Numbered from the stretch's first letter, positions 18,965 to 29,000 are shown. The stretch: 64,000 nucleotides of DNA from Mycobacterium sp. SMC-2 (GCF_025263485.1 NZ_CP079863.1:4774001-4838000), one strand, 5' to 3'. A program made the numbers and translations. The notes: generated from the letters alone by a model not told the origin.

Positions 18965-19050
18965 CTGCGTTCCCTTCGTTGCGTCCCGAGATGTGCCCTC
19001 AGAATCCGCGCATCTACTCGCCGCATCCTTGACGAATCCTTGAAGCGTTC

Positions 19051-20438
19051 GGCGGGGGTTGATCGGGGTTGGTTGATTCGGGTGTTTGTGGTGCGTGGGG
19101 GTGGGTGGGGGCTTACGGTCGTGGTTGCTGGGTGCGGGGGTTGCGGCTGACCGGTGCGCCGGGCAATTGTTGGTGTCGGTGGCGTGGTGGATGGGTGTGA
19201 AGGATCGGCGATGAGTGATGAGCAGCCCTCGCGGGTGGGGTCGGATTTTGGCCCCTATCACCTAAAACGGCTGCTGGGCCGGGGTGGGATGGGGGAAGTC
19301 TATGAGGCCGAGCACACCGTCAAGGAGTGGACGGTGGCGGTCAAGCTGCTCTCGGAGACCTTCAGCAAGGACCCGGTGTTTCGGGAGCGGATGAAACGCG
19401 AAGCCCGCACCGCCGGTCGTTTGCAGGAGCCGCACGTGGTGCCCATCCACGACTACGGCGAAATCGATGGCCAGATGTTCTTGGAGATGCGCCTGGTCGA
19501 GGGCACCGACTTAGACAGCGTGCTCAAACGCTTCGGCCCGCTGGCCCCGCCGCGCGCGGTGGCCATCATCACCCAGATCGCCTCGGCCCTGGATGCCGCC
19601 CACGCCGCCGGGGTGATGCACCGCGACGTCAAACCACAAAACATTCTCATCACCCGCGATGACTTCGCCTACCTGGTCGACTTCGGCATCGCCAGCGCCA
19701 CCACCGACGAGAAGCTCACCCAATTGGGCACCGCGGTCGGGACGTGGAAATACATGGCCCCGGAACGGTTTTCCAACGCCGAAGTCACCTACCGCGCCGA
19801 CATCTACGCCCTGGCCTGCGTGCTCTATGAATGCCTCACCGGATCCCCGCCCTACACATCCAGTAGCGCGGGCGCGCTGGTGACCGCCCACACCATGAAT
19901 CCCATCCCCCAGCCCAGCGCGTTGCGGCCGGGCATACCCAAGGGTTTCGACGCGGTGATCGCCCGCGGGATGGCCAAAAACCCCGCCGACCGCTACGCCA
20001 GCGCCGGCGACCTGGCCCTGGCCGCCCACGAGGCACTCAGCGACCCCGACCAAGACCACGCCGCCACCATCTTGCGCCGCAGCCAAGAAGCCACCCTGCC
20101 CGGCACCGTCATGGCGCCTCCCCCGACGCCGGCGCCACCGCCCCCGGCCCCCGGCTCGACCCCGGTACCCGGCTCCACCCCGGTACCCGGCTCGACCCCG
20201 ATACCCGCGCCGGGCCCGCCGACCTGGCGGCCCGAAAGCGGCCCCATCCCAGCCGCCGGCCAGCCCGCGGCCACACCGCCCTACTACCAAGGCGCCAACC
20301 CCAATTGGGGCGGCCCCCCACCACCAACCCCAGCCCCATTCACCGGCACACCCGCCTGGAACCAACCCCCACCCAAACAACGCAACCCCTGGCCCATCAT
20401 CGCCGCCGCCGCCGCCCTAGTCATCGTCGTCATCGCCG
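19051..20438 (+). repeat. 1,388-bp direct repeat, copy B (upstream region + kinase half of second pknH-like gene)
   Basis: Second copy of the block described for copy A, differing at one visible base (G20194). The upstream part includes a run of G-tracts (19097-19111) duplicated together with the gene. The first bases past each end differ between the copies at once, with no gradual decay. Confidence 0.93.
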
Positions 20439-21067
20439 GTGGCGTCGGCATCTGGCTTGCCGTGCGACCCAAGCCGGTGCCGCCTCCCGACCCGATACCG
20501 GCCGAGCGTCTCAGCGCGCTCTTGCTCGGCGCTACCGACATCAACACCGTCATGGGCTCCTCAACCATGGAGCCCGGCAAGCCCATTCAGACAATGGACA
20601 CTTCGTCGCTGACGGTGTCGCAGCCCGACTGTCAGGGAGCGCTCTACACCACCCAGAATCCGGTCTACGCGGGCACCGGTTACTCGGCGGTGAGCGGACT
20701 GGTGTCTTCCGAGCCGGGAGACAACTACGACCATTGGGTCAATCAGGCCGTTGTCCTTTTCCCATCCACCGACAAGGCGAAGGCATTCCTGCAGAGTTCG
20801 GCGAGCAAGTGGAAGGGCTGCGCCGGCAAGACGGTGACCGTGACGAACAAGGGCAAGACTTATCGGTGGACGTTTGCACAGGTTCAAGGTGATCCACCCA
20901 AGATCGCCGTGTTGGACACCCAAGAAGGCGCCGACGGCTGGGAGTGCCAGCGCGCTATGGGCACGGCGAACAACGTGATCGTCGACGTCAATGCCTGCGG
21001 GTACCACATCAGCGACCAGGGCACCCAGATCGTCGACAAGATCCTCGCGAAGATCGAGAACGGCTAG
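19211..21067 (+). CDS. pknH: Ser/Thr protein kinase PknH
   Basis: A 618-residue membrane kinase, the better PknH orthologue of the pair (626 residues in M. tuberculosis). Residues 1-409 are identical to the upstream kinase: same catalytic motifs, activation-loop Thr170/Thr174, Pro-rich linker and transmembrane start. The extracellular part (about 425-618) is PknH_C-like, with four cysteines (DCQG, GCAG, ECQR, NACG) placed to make two disulfides, as in the known PknH sensor structure. It is predicted to phosphorylate EmbR on the cytoplasmic side in response to an external cue. The same ribosome binding site and leader are used as in the first copy. It is convergent with the Rv1265-like gene, 27 bases apart. 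Confidence 0.93.
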   Translation: MSDEQPSRVGSDFGPYHLKRLLGRGGMGEVYEAEHTVKEWTVAVKLLSETFSKDPVFRERMKREARTAGRLQEPHVVPIHDYGEIDGQMFLEMRLVEGTDLDSVLKRFGPLAPPRAVAIITQIASALDAAHAAGVMHRDVKPQNILITRDDFAYLVDFGIASATTDEKLTQLGTAVGTWKYMAPERFSNAEVTYRADIYALACVLYECLTGSPPYTSSSAGALVTAHTMNPIPQPSALRPGIPKGFDAVIARGMAKNPADRYASAGDLALAAHEALSDPDQDHAATILRRSQEATLPGTVMAPPPTPAPPPPAPGSTPVPGSTPVPGSTPIPAPGPPTWRPESGPIPAAGQPAATPPYYQGANPNWGGPPPPTPAPFTGTPAWNQPPPKQRNPWPIIAAAAALVIVVIAGGVGIWLAVRPKPVPPPDPIPAERLSALLLGATDINTVMGSSTMEPGKPIQTMDTSSLTVSQPDCQGALYTTQNPVYAGTGYSAVSGLVSSEPGDNYDHWVNQAVVLFPSTDKAKAFLQSSASKWKGCAGKTVTVTNKGKTYRWTFAQVQGDPPKIAVLDTQEGADGWECQRAMGTANNVIVDVNACGYHISDQGTQIVDKILAKIENG

Positions 21068-21094
21068 GCACGGCAAAGCCGAAGCGGCACTGCG

Positions 21095-21676
21095 CTATTG
21101 GATGTCCGGACCCTGAGCGCGCAAGTCGTCGACGGCCGACATGGCGCTGCGCAACTTGGCCAGCCACTCCTCGGCGTGCTCACCGACCAACTTGACCGAC
21201 CACGCGAGCGCGTCCGCGCGGGACCGGGCGACGCCGGCGTCGACCAGCGTGTCGAGCACCTGCCGTTCCGGTTGCTTCAAGCGCGTCATCACCGGTACTG
21301 CGATGTGAGTGAACAGGATTCGCTCCGCGCCGGATTTGGAGCCGACCTCGACGCCCCAGGAAACCTTGCGGCCGTAGCGATCCTGCGCCTCATCGGCGAT
21401 GCGCATTCGCTCCGAACGGGTTTCCTCGCGGAACCGTGAGGCGCGGCCTTGCCCGCGCGCCTCGGTCTCCTCTTGCTCCGAACCCTGGACGTCGGGCAGC
21501 CGTCCGATGACCGTGATCTCTTCGCGGTCGACGATGACCGTCGGGTCACCGTCGAACCAGCTTTCGGGCAGACGCCCGGCGAACCATTCCGCGGCGTCGC
21601 TGGCGTCGGGTTGCTGGGCCTGCTGCCAGCCGCCGGGGCGGCCGTAACGCCGGCCGCGCGTGTGATGCGATTTCAT
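21095..21676 (-). CDS. Conserved hypothetical protein, Rv1265-like by position
   Basis: A basic-to-mixed 193-residue protein with no signal peptide or membrane segment. Recognisable segments are a WFAGRLPESWFDGDPTV region, an Arg/Glu-rich stretch (about 70-105) and an Ala/Leu-rich C-terminal half that looks helical, containing VARSRADALAWSVKLV. I do not recognise a catalytic domain. Its location between pknH and the adenylyl cyclase matches M. tuberculosis Rv1265, reported as cAMP-responsive (recalled). I chose the inner ATG giving MKSHHTRGRR; a second ATG eight codons earlier lies across an AT-rich direct repeat. No clear ribosome binding site precedes either start. Confidence 0.62.
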   Translation of the reverse strand: MKSHHTRGRRYGRPGGWQQAQQPDASDAAEWFAGRLPESWFDGDPTVIVDREEITVIGRLPDVQGSEQEETEARGQGRASRFREETRSERMRIADEAQDRYGRKVSWGVEVGSKSGAERILFTHIAVPVMTRLKQPERQVLDTLVDAGVARSRADALAWSVKLVGEHAEEWLAKLRSAMSAVDDLRAQGPDIQ

Positions 21677-21692
21677 GATTACATAATTACAT
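21677..21692 (-). promoter_or_regulatory. AT-rich tandem octamer at the Rv1265-like start, possible operator
   Basis: On the plus strand GATTACAT is followed immediately by AATTACAT (7 of 8 bases repeated), abutting the chosen start codon and downstream of the alternative start. It is the most AT-rich spot nearby in otherwise GC-rich DNA, and it has no ribosome binding site character. A binding site for a repressor or for the gene product is an inference. Confidence 0.35.
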
Positions 21693-21954
21693 CGTTTCAT
21701 GGTTTATGGAAGGCCGTTCACCCGCGGCGAACGCGGTCGCGGCGACGCGGGCACCAAAAGGTGCGCCCAAGTGCGCAGAACCCGTTGATATGGGCTGCTC
21801 AAAGTTGTATTTTGGGTAGCGAAGCAGGCCCGGAACGACCAGATCGCAAGCGCCGGAAGTCAGGGTAGAAACCGGCCGCGTAGGACCCGCGCATGACGGA
21901 GTCAAACGCCCCCTAGTGTCGTCCGGGCCTGCCTATGTCCGCGGGCTTCCCGGG

Positions 21955-23109
21955 TCAGTCGTCGCCGTTGGACCCGTCGCCGCGGCGAATCCGGAAAAGC
22001 TTCACCTCGTTCTTGATGCCCTTCAGGCGGCGCGCGCCGGCGAACGACCCGTTGAACTCGCCGGTGTCGCCGATCGTCTCCCAGACCGAATCCGCCGCCA
22101 GCACGGTGCCCGGGCGCGCCACACTGGTGACCCGGCTCGCGACGTTGACCGGGCTGCCGAACCAGTCGCCCGCCCGGCTCACCGCCATGCCGGAGGCCAC
22201 ACCCGCCCGCAGCCGCGGGAAGTCGTTGTCGGTGTCGACAGCGTCCACGAGCTTCACCACCACGTCGAGCATGGGCAGCGGGTCGGGGCAGACGAACATC
22301 ACCGCGTCACCGATCGTCTTGATGAACCGGACCGGCGGGACGGTGATGTCTCGGGCCAGGACGGCAAGCCGGTTGGCCAGATGGCCCAGCTCCTCTGCCG
22401 ACACCGCTTCGCCGATGCGGGTGAAGCCGACGAGGTCGGCGAAGGCGACGGTGATCGGGCGCGCGCCCGGCAGCGGTTTGCCGGCGGCGCGCTCCGCGGC
22501 ATTGACCGCCTCGGTCTCCATCATGTGGCGCAGCTGCATGAAGAGCATGTGCTGAATCAGCGGGCCGAGCTCGGGCGCGATCTTGCTGACCAACGCCTTT
22601 GAGGCCTTGGCGATTTCCAGCTCGGTCGCCCCGGGCCGCATGATGGCCGAGAGGGCGGAGTAGCGCATGACCTCGGCGGCGCGTGACAGCCCTTCGGCGA
22701 GCACCCGGACCACCAGCACCACATGCTCGGGATCCAGGCCGAGTTCGACAAAGCGCTGGGCGCGGGCGGCGGCTTCACCGTCGGCGCGCATGTGCACGAC
22801 CGCGTCGGGATCGTCCACCCGGGCCAGACCGATCGCGCGCTGCACTCGTTGCAACAGGTCCAGGTCGATGCCGTGGGTCTCGCTGATCTCCCGGGTGGAC
22901 ACGTAGGTGCCGTCGTCACCGATGAGGTGGCGGCTGGCGAGCAGCAATGGCGGGTTGGTCGCCCTGATCTCGTCCGCGGTGATGCCCTGCTCGAGCAGCC
23001 ACTCCACCAATTCCGCCCGCTCGGTGCGCGCGCTGCCCTCGAGTCCTTCGAGCAGGTCCTCGTCCACGTCGCCAACGTACAACGCCAGCGAGCCATGATG
23101 TGAAGTCAT
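21955..23109 (-). CDS. Class III adenylyl cyclase with N-terminal regulatory domain (Rv1264-like)
   Basis: A 384-residue cytosolic cyclase making cAMP from ATP. Residues 1-200 form the helical autoinhibitory domain that in M. tuberculosis Rv1264 senses acid pH. The catalytic domain (about 215-375) keeps every key residue: metal-binding Asp225 (FADLVGFT) and Asp268 (KTIGDAVMF), base-recognition Lys264 and Asp315, and transition-state Asn322 and Arg326 (VNVASRV). The spacing is offset by a constant three residues from the numbering I recall for Rv1264. A homodimer is expected to provide both active sites. Its start is only 10 bases from the divergent glycosylase start, so each promoter must overlap the other gene or lie inside it. 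Confidence 0.93.
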   Translation of the reverse strand: MTSHHGSLALYVGDVDEDLLEGLEGSARTERAELVEWLLEQGITADEIRATNPPLLLASRHLIGDDGTYVSTREISETHGIDLDLLQRVQRAIGLARVDDPDAVVHMRADGEAAARAQRFVELGLDPEHVVLVVRVLAEGLSRAAEVMRYSALSAIMRPGATELEIAKASKALVSKIAPELGPLIQHMLFMQLRHMMETEAVNAAERAAGKPLPGARPITVAFADLVGFTRIGEAVSAEELGHLANRLAVLARDITVPPVRFIKTIGDAVMFVCPDPLPMLDVVVKLVDAVDTDNDFPRLRAGVASGMAVSRAGDWFGSPVNVASRVTSVARPGTVLAADSVWETIGDTGEFNGSFAGARRLKGIKNEVKLFRIRRGDGSNGDD

Positions 23110-23119
23110 GATGTGAAGG

Positions 23120-23620
23120 ATGAGCGCATCACTGTTGCTGGGGTTCCCGCCGGTCGTCGATCAGCGCGCGAGGGTGCTGATCCTGGGTTCGTTTCCCAGC
23201 GCCCAGTCCCTGGCGGTGGGTCAGTACTACGCCAATCCCCGAAATGCGTTCTGGCCGATCACCGCAGAGCTGTTCGGGTTCGATGCGGCGGCGCCCTACA
23301 AAGCACGGCTGGCCGCGCTGCAATCGGCCGGTGTGGCCCTCTGGGACGTGGTGCGCGCATGCCGCCGCGCCGGCAGCGCGGACTCGGCGATCGAGCCGAA
23401 AAGCTTGGTGGTCAACGACTTCGGTGGATTGTTCGCGCGGCACCCTACCATCGCCCGGGTGTACTTCAACGGCGCCAAGGCCGCCGAGCTGTACCGCAGG
23501 TTGGCCTATGCCGACGAGCGGCTCGAGTACCGGCGGCTGCCGTCGACCAGCCCGGCCCATGCCGTGCCGCCGGAAGCCAAGCTGGCGGCTTGGCGCGAAG
23601 TTTCAGTGCAGCCGTTATGA
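23120..23620 (+). CDS. DNA-deoxyinosine (hypoxanthine) glycosylase-like, UDG family 6
   Basis: A 166-residue uracil-DNA-glycosylase-fold protein. The N-terminal motif GSFPSAQSL (23-31), then [13 protein letters not shown] with Asn42, and a C-terminal STSPAHA motif fit the hypoxanthine-DNA glycosylase (family 6) signature better than family 4 or 5, and no Fe-S cysteine set is present. The expected role is excision of deaminated adenine from DNA. The SD-like GAAGG lies directly before the ATG. It is divergent from the adenylyl cyclase (10-bp gap) and overlaps the end of the convergent amidase by 6 bases. I recall no counterpart at this position in M. tuberculosis. Confidence 0.78.
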   Translation: MSASLLLGFPPVVDQRARVLILGSFPSAQSLAVGQYYANPRNAFWPITAELFGFDAAAPYKARLAALQSAGVALWDVVRACRRAGSADSAIEPKSLVVNDFGGLFARHPTIARVYFNGAKAAELYRRLAYADERLEYRRLPSTSPAHAVPPEAKLAAWREVSVQPL

Positions 23621-25018
23621 CACCGGAGGGCGCCGGTGGGCCCACGGCCTGGCGGATTCGATCTGCGCGGCCAGCGACAACAGCGTCGCTTCGTCGTACG
23701 GCCGGCCCACCAGCTGAACGGCGATCGGCAGGCCGTCACCGTCGAAGTCCCACGGCACGGCGGCGGCGGGCTGTCCGGTCAGATTCCAGATCTGCTGGTA
23801 GGGAACGCGCTGCGCCACCGCGAGCAGCGTCCACACCGCGCCGCGGCGCTGGTAGGCGCCGATGCGGGAGGGGCCCGTGGCGTTGCCCGGCGTGAGGACG
23901 ACGTCGACGTCGTCGAAGATCGATTGGATCCGGGCGGTCACCGCCGGCTCGGCCTCGCGAAGGGCGGTCATCCGGTGGTCGGAGAACAACGAACCGGCGC
24001 GGGCCAGGTTGCGGGTGCGCGCCTCCAGCCGTTCGGGGTGCGCCAATGAATCGGCATCGTCGCTGATGCCGCGCAGATAGCGGGGCAGGTAATTGGTCAT
24101 GATGGCCGACGGCGGATAGTCGGGGTCCCCGGCGATCACCTCATGCCCCAGGTCGCGCAGCAACGCGCCGGCCTGTTCGACCGCCGTCAGCGCCTCCTTA
24201 CCGACCTTGACCGGCACCGGCGTTGGGGACTTGGTGCTCAAGGCAATTCGCAGCCGTCCGGGGTCACGAGTCGCCGCGGCCACGAACTCCCCCTCGGGCC
24301 CCGGGACCGTCGACGTCGCATCCAGGAACAGCGCGGCATCGAGCACCGACCGGGCCAGCGGACCGTTGACGCTCAGCCCGTGCCAGGCGTTGTCGTGCGG
24401 CTCCAGCGACACCCGATCCCGTTGCGGTTTGACACCGAACAGGCCGCACCAGATCGCCGGGATGCGAATCGAGCCCCCGCCGTCGGATCCCAGCGCCAGT
24501 GGAGCGAGGCCGGCGGCCACTGCGGCGGCGCTGCCGCCACTGCTGCCACCCGGGGTGCGCCTCAGATTCCAGGGGTTGCGGGTCGCACCGAAGGTCAGCG
24601 ATTCCGTGTAGGGAAACATCATCAGCTCGGGCACATTGGTTTTGCCGAGGATGACGGCGCCGGCGGCGCGCAGCCGGCGGACCACCTCCGCGTCGGATGT
24701 CGCCGCGGGCCGGTGTCCGCCGCTGCCGTACGTCGTCACCTCGCCGGCGACGTCGACATCGTCTTTGATCGCGATCGGCACCCCGAGCAGCGGGAGCCGC
24801 TCGCCGGCGTCGAGGCGGTCCTGCGCGACGGCGGCCTCGTAGCGCGCGCTGTCGGAGAGCACCACGCGGTAGCAGCGCAGCTGGCTGTCCAGCCGCGCGA
24901 TCCGGTCCAGGTAGATCTCGAGCAGTTCGGGCGCCGTCAGTTCGCCGTCGGCGAGCATCCGTGCCTGCGCGGCCGCGCCGGCATAAGCCACCTCGCGGGC
25001 CACGTCGGGTGCGTCCAC
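23615..25018 (-). CDS. amiB2: Amidase AmiB2
   Basis: A 467-residue amidase-signature enzyme hydrolysing carboxamides; the natural substrate is unknown. The Ser-cisSer-Lys triad is visible: Lys85 in GVPIAIKDDVD, the cis-Ser in GGSSGGS (about 159-160) and nucleophile Ser183 in SDGGGSIR. I chose the GTG giving VDAPDVAREVAYAG because it aligns with the recalled start of M. tuberculosis AmiB2 and leaves a 28-bp gap to the divergent HIT gene; an ATG 13 codons upstream would overlap that gene. It has no signal peptide. Confidence 0.88.
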   Translation of the reverse strand: MDAPDVAREVAYAGAAAQARMLADGELTAPELLEIYLDRIARLDSQLRCYRVVLSDSARYEAAVAQDRLDAGERLPLLGVPIAIKDDVDVAGEVTTYGSGGHRPAATSDAEVVRRLRAAGAVILGKTNVPELMMFPYTESLTFGATRNPWNLRRTPGGSSGGSAAAVAAGLAPLALGSDGGGSIRIPAIWCGLFGVKPQRDRVSLEPHDNAWHGLSVNGPLARSVLDAALFLDATSTVPGPEGEFVAAATRDPGRLRIALSTKSPTPVPVKVGKEALTAVEQAGALLRDLGHEVIAGDPDYPPSAIMTNYLPRYLRGISDDADSLAHPERLEARTRNLARAGSLFSDHRMTALREAEPAVTARIQSIFDDVDVVLTPGNATGPSRIGAYQRRGAVWTLLAVAQRVPYQQIWNLTGQPAAAVPWDFDGDGLPIAVQLVGRPYDEATLLSLAAQIESARPWAHRRPPVS

Positions 25019-25046
25019 TGCGGCAGCGTATCCCCCGGCCAGTACC

Positions 25047-25484
25047 GTGGGCGACATGTCCTGCGTGTTCTGTGCGATCGTCGCCGGCGAGGCCCCGGCC
25101 ATCCGGATCTGTGAAGACGACGACTACCTGTCCATCCTCGACATCCGCCCCTTCACCCGGGGCCACACCCTGGTGCTCCCCAAACGACACAGCGTGGACC
25201 TCACTGACACGCCCCCGGAGACGGTGGCCGGGATGGTCACCATGGGTCAACGGATCGCCCGTGCCGCCCGCGCGACCGAACTGGCCGACGCGACCAACAT
25301 CGCCATCAACGACGGCAGCGCCGCCTTCCAGACGGTGTTCCACATCCACCTGCACGTGCTCCCGCGGCGCAACGGCGACAAGCTGTCGGTCGCCAAGGGC
25401 GTGCTGCTGCGGCGCGACCCCGACCGGGAGGCCACCGCGCAGATCCTGCGTTCGGCTCTGGCCCGCATCGACGCCAGCCAGTAA
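25047..25484 (+). CDS. HIT family nucleotide hydrolase (Rv1262c-like)
   Basis: A 145-residue histidine-triad protein. The active-site motif HIHLHVLP follows AFQTVF near residue 107, and the N-terminal Cys-x-x-Cys (CVFC) seen in many bacterial HIT proteins is present. These enzymes hydrolyse nucleoside phosphoramidates or dinucleoside polyphosphates. The GTG start gives VGDMSCVFC; an ATG three codons in is also possible. It is divergent from amiB2 and is followed after 10 bases by the F420-dependent reductase gene on the same strand, so the two may be co-transcribed. Confidence 0.88.
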   Translation: MGDMSCVFCAIVAGEAPAIRICEDDDYLSILDIRPFTRGHTLVLPKRHSVDLTDTPPETVAGMVTMGQRIARAARATELADATNIAINDGSAAFQTVFHIHLHVLPRRNGDKLSVAKGVLLRRDPDREATAQILRSALARIDASQ

Positions 25485-25494
25485 TACTGGGCGG

Positions 25495-25941
25495 ATGGCA
25501 CTTCCGTCCTGGGTCGAGCAGCGGTTACTGCCCCGAATTCTGCGCGTACACGACACCGTCTATCGCAGGACGAACGGCTGGGTCGGTCATCGCATGCTCC
25601 TGATACCCAGCCTGCTGCTACACACCGTGGGCGCCAAGACAGGCCAGCCCCGAACCGCGGCGCTCACCTACGCTCGGGACGGCGACGACTACCTGATCGT
25701 CGCGTCCAAGGGGGGCGACCCGCGCGCACCCGGCTGGTATCACAACCTCCGCAAGCATCCGGACGTGGAAATCAATGTTGGGCCAAGGCGTTTCGCGGTA
25801 ACGGCCCGGCCCGTGCTGCCGGATGACGCCGACTATTCGCGGCTGTGGCAGATCGTCAACAAGAACAACGGCAACCGATACACGGCTTACCAGAAGAAGA
25901 CGTCGCGGCCGATTCCGGTCGTGGTACTTACGCGACGCTGA
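25495..25941 (+). CDS. F420H2-dependent quinone reductase / Ddn-like nitroreductase (Rv1261c-like)
   Basis: A 148-residue split-beta-barrel protein of the Ddn/FDOR family, which uses reduced coenzyme F420 to reduce quinones and activated nitro compounds. Family-typical segments are LLLHTVGAKTGQPRTAALTY, GGDPRAPGWYHNL and the NP-like HPDVEINVG. The N-terminus is amphipathic, which fits the membrane-associated behaviour of Ddn. The start is the ATG directly after the HIT stop; a longer upstream frame runs through the HIT gene and is rejected. It probably forms a short operon with the HIT gene. Confidence 0.87.
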   Translation: MALPSWVEQRLLPRILRVHDTVYRRTNGWVGHRMLLIPSLLLHTVGAKTGQPRTAALTYARDGDDYLIVASKGGDPRAPGWYHNLRKHPDVEINVGPRRFAVTARPVLPDDADYSRLWQIVNKNNGNRYTAYQKKTSRPIPVVVLTRR

Positions 25942-26032
25942 CCCTGAACCCGGCGCGGAGGATTATTCTCCACTAGCGCGCGGTGAACTCCTCGGAAGCT
26001 CACCACATGGCGCGGGATCGGCTGGAGCGGGC

Positions 26033-29000
26033 ATGACACCCTGGGCGGGAAATCCCCGGTGGCGGTTCCGGCTGCCTTCGCGCCTCGGTTGGCTGGTGGC
26101 CGGCGTATACGGTTTGGCCGCCGCGCTGGTGGTCGCGTCCTCGATCGGTGGCTGGCAGGGTGCCTACGCCACCCGACCGGTCGACGAAATCGCTTTGGCG
26201 GTTTGCCTGCTGTCGGCGGCGGTGTGTGCCGGCTATGCGGCCCGGTCCACCGTCGGGCGGCACCGGCGCGGATGGCTGGCGTTGGTGACGGCGCTGCTGG
26301 GCTGGGCGGCCGGCGAGGTCATCTGGGCCGTCTACGACGTGCGTCCGGAACTGGCCCATGCCACCAACCCGGCCGCCGCCGAGGTCGTGCTGCTGCTCTG
26401 GCCGTTCGGCGCCTTCGCGTCGATGTTGCTGTTGTCGCGCTTTTCCCGCCACAGTCCACGGCGGCTGGCGCTCGACGGTCTCATCGTGGCGACCTCGCTG
26501 TTCGTGGTGTCGTGGGTATTCGTGCTCGACCAACAACTGCGCGAGGACAGCGGGTCGCGGGTGACGACCGTCGCGGAAATCTTCACCGACGTCGTCCTCC
26601 TGACGACCGCAATCCTGATGCTTTCCCGGGAGCATCGCGGCGACCAGCCGAGCCGCAACCTGCTGGCGGGCGGCGTGGCGACCATCAGCGTCTCCGACAT
26701 CGCGATGGTGTTCAAGAGCGGGATCGGCACCTATCAGGTGAGCGATCTGGTCGACCTGGGCAGGGTGGCCGGGCTGGGATTGCTGGCGCTGGCCGCACTG
26801 ACGAGCATCCGCGAGTCCCCGTCGCCGACAACGCGCAACGACGAGATTCGGTCCCGTACCCGGCTGTGGTTGCCGTATCTGCCGCTGGTGGTGGCCTCCG
26901 CGGTCGGAGTGGGTCACGCGGTGGGCCTGATGGAGCGCGGGCCGTTGGCGGTCGCGCTGGGCATCCTCGTGGCCGCGGTGCTCGCCCGCCAGTTCGTGGT
27001 GCTGATGGAGAACCAGAGTCTGCTGTCGGAGGTCGAGCGGGAAGCGTTTCGTGACAGCCTGACGGGGCTGGCCAATCGGACCTATTTCCTGCAACGACTG
27101 GAAGAGGCCGTCGCGCGCCAAAGCTGCGATATCGCACCCATCGGTGTGCTGTGCCTGGACCTCGACAACTTCAAATCGGTCAACGACGCCCTCGGCCACC
27201 CCGCCGGTGACGAACTGCTGGTGCGGGTCGCCGGGCGGCTCACCGCCGCCTTGGGCGACAAGTGCGTCACCGCCCGCCTTGGCGGTGACGAATTCGCGGT
27301 GCTGCTGGAAGGCTCCGTCGAGGAGTCGCAAGCGGAGGCGCGCCGGGTGCTCGAGGCGTTCAAAGCCCCAATCGTGGTCGACGGCATTCCCATAGCGGTC
27401 CGACCGAGTATCGGTTTCACGGTGGCCACCGGCGGGTCGGACTGCAGTGTCGAACAGCTCCTCCGCCACGCCGACCTGGCGATGTATGCCGCCAAACGCG
27501 AAGGCGGCCAGTGCGTTCGCGGCTTCCTGCCCGATTTGCCCCTGGCGTACTCGTCGTCGGCCGCCGAGCCGGCCCCGGCGGCAGCGGCGGTGGCTGAGCC
27601 GAGTACCGGCCCGATGCGCAGGCGGGCCACCGACCTGGCGACGTCCAGCCCGGCGCAACCGGACGACGGTCTCGACGGCATTCGGTGGCCACCGACGGCA
27701 ATCCGGATTGCGTTGGCCGTCTTGGCGGTTGGCGTGGTCTGCTTCACCGCGGCCAGCGTCGCCTTCCCGGATGCGAGCCGCGGCGTCTTTTTCTCCAAAT
27801 TCCTGTATTCGGCGTTGAACGTGCTGGCGGCCGGGCTGATTGCCGTTCGCGCACACCGCCTCAGGGCCGACCGGCTTGCGTGGTCCCTGATCGCGGCCGG
27901 CATGGCATTCTCGGCACTCGGCGACATCGTCTACGCATTGTGGGTTCCGAATGCCCACTCGCCGTCGGTTGCCGATCCCGGATACCTGGCGTTCTACCCG
28001 CTCGTCTACGCCGGGATTCTGCTGCTGATGCGATCCTGCCTGAAACGGGTGCCGATGCCCATCCGCCTCGATTCGCTGGTGTGCGCGTTGGCCGTGGCCG
28101 CGCTGGCCGCCGCGCTGAGGGCCGGACCCATGCACGCCGCAGCGGCCCGGACGCCCGCGACCGTGCTGGTGGGTCTGGTCTACCCCTGGGGTGATCTGCT
28201 GCTGCTGGCCCTGGCCGTCGGCATGTTGCCAATCGTCGGCCGGCGCAGCGACGTTCGGTGGGGCTTTCTCGTTGTCGGCCTGGTCGGCTTCGCGGTCGCG
28301 GACACCATCTACCTCTTTCAGACATCGGCGGGCTCATACCGGGCGGGCACCACGCTGGACGCACTCTGGCCGTCTTCGTCGCTGTTGGTGGCGATCGCCA
28401 GCTGGGCGCGTTGGTCGTCGGCGACACGGCCATCGCGGCGCGGGCTCGGCTCCTATGCGGTGCCGGTGACGTGCACCGTGGTGGCACTCGGCGTGGCCAT
28501 CCTGGGGCACCACTCGCGGCTCGCTTCGACCCTCGCCGCGCTGAGCCTCATCGCGGTCGCCGCGCGGTTCGCGGTGACCTTCCGAGATGTCAGCATGCTG
28601 GCCGAAAGCCACCAGCAGGCCATGACCGACGAATTGACCGCCCTGCCCAATCGGCGGTCACTGGCGACGGCGCTCACCGCGCTGTCGGCCTCAGCGTCGC
28701 AGGCGAGGACGTCATCGCGTCGCGCGCTGCTCTTGCTGCACCTCGACAAGCTGCGGGAGATCAACGACTCGGTCGGCCACCATTTCGGCGGCGAACTTCT
28801 GTGGCACATCGCAAACCGATTGGGGCGCAACGTCCGTCGCGACGATCTGCTCGCGCGTGTCAGTGACGAAGAATTCGCCATCCTGCTCGGCGAAGGGTCC
28901 GACTTGATCGCCGCCCGCGCCCAGGCCGGCCGATTGCTCGAGGGCATGAACACCCCGTTCGAACTGGATGCGATCAGTGTGCAGATCGACGCCTGCATCG

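Noticed and set aside
26000..28135. 711-residue minus-strand open frame opposite the c-di-GMP gene
   Set aside because: His/Arg/Gln-rich low-complexity translation with no recognisable domain; the plus-strand gene has canonical motifs.
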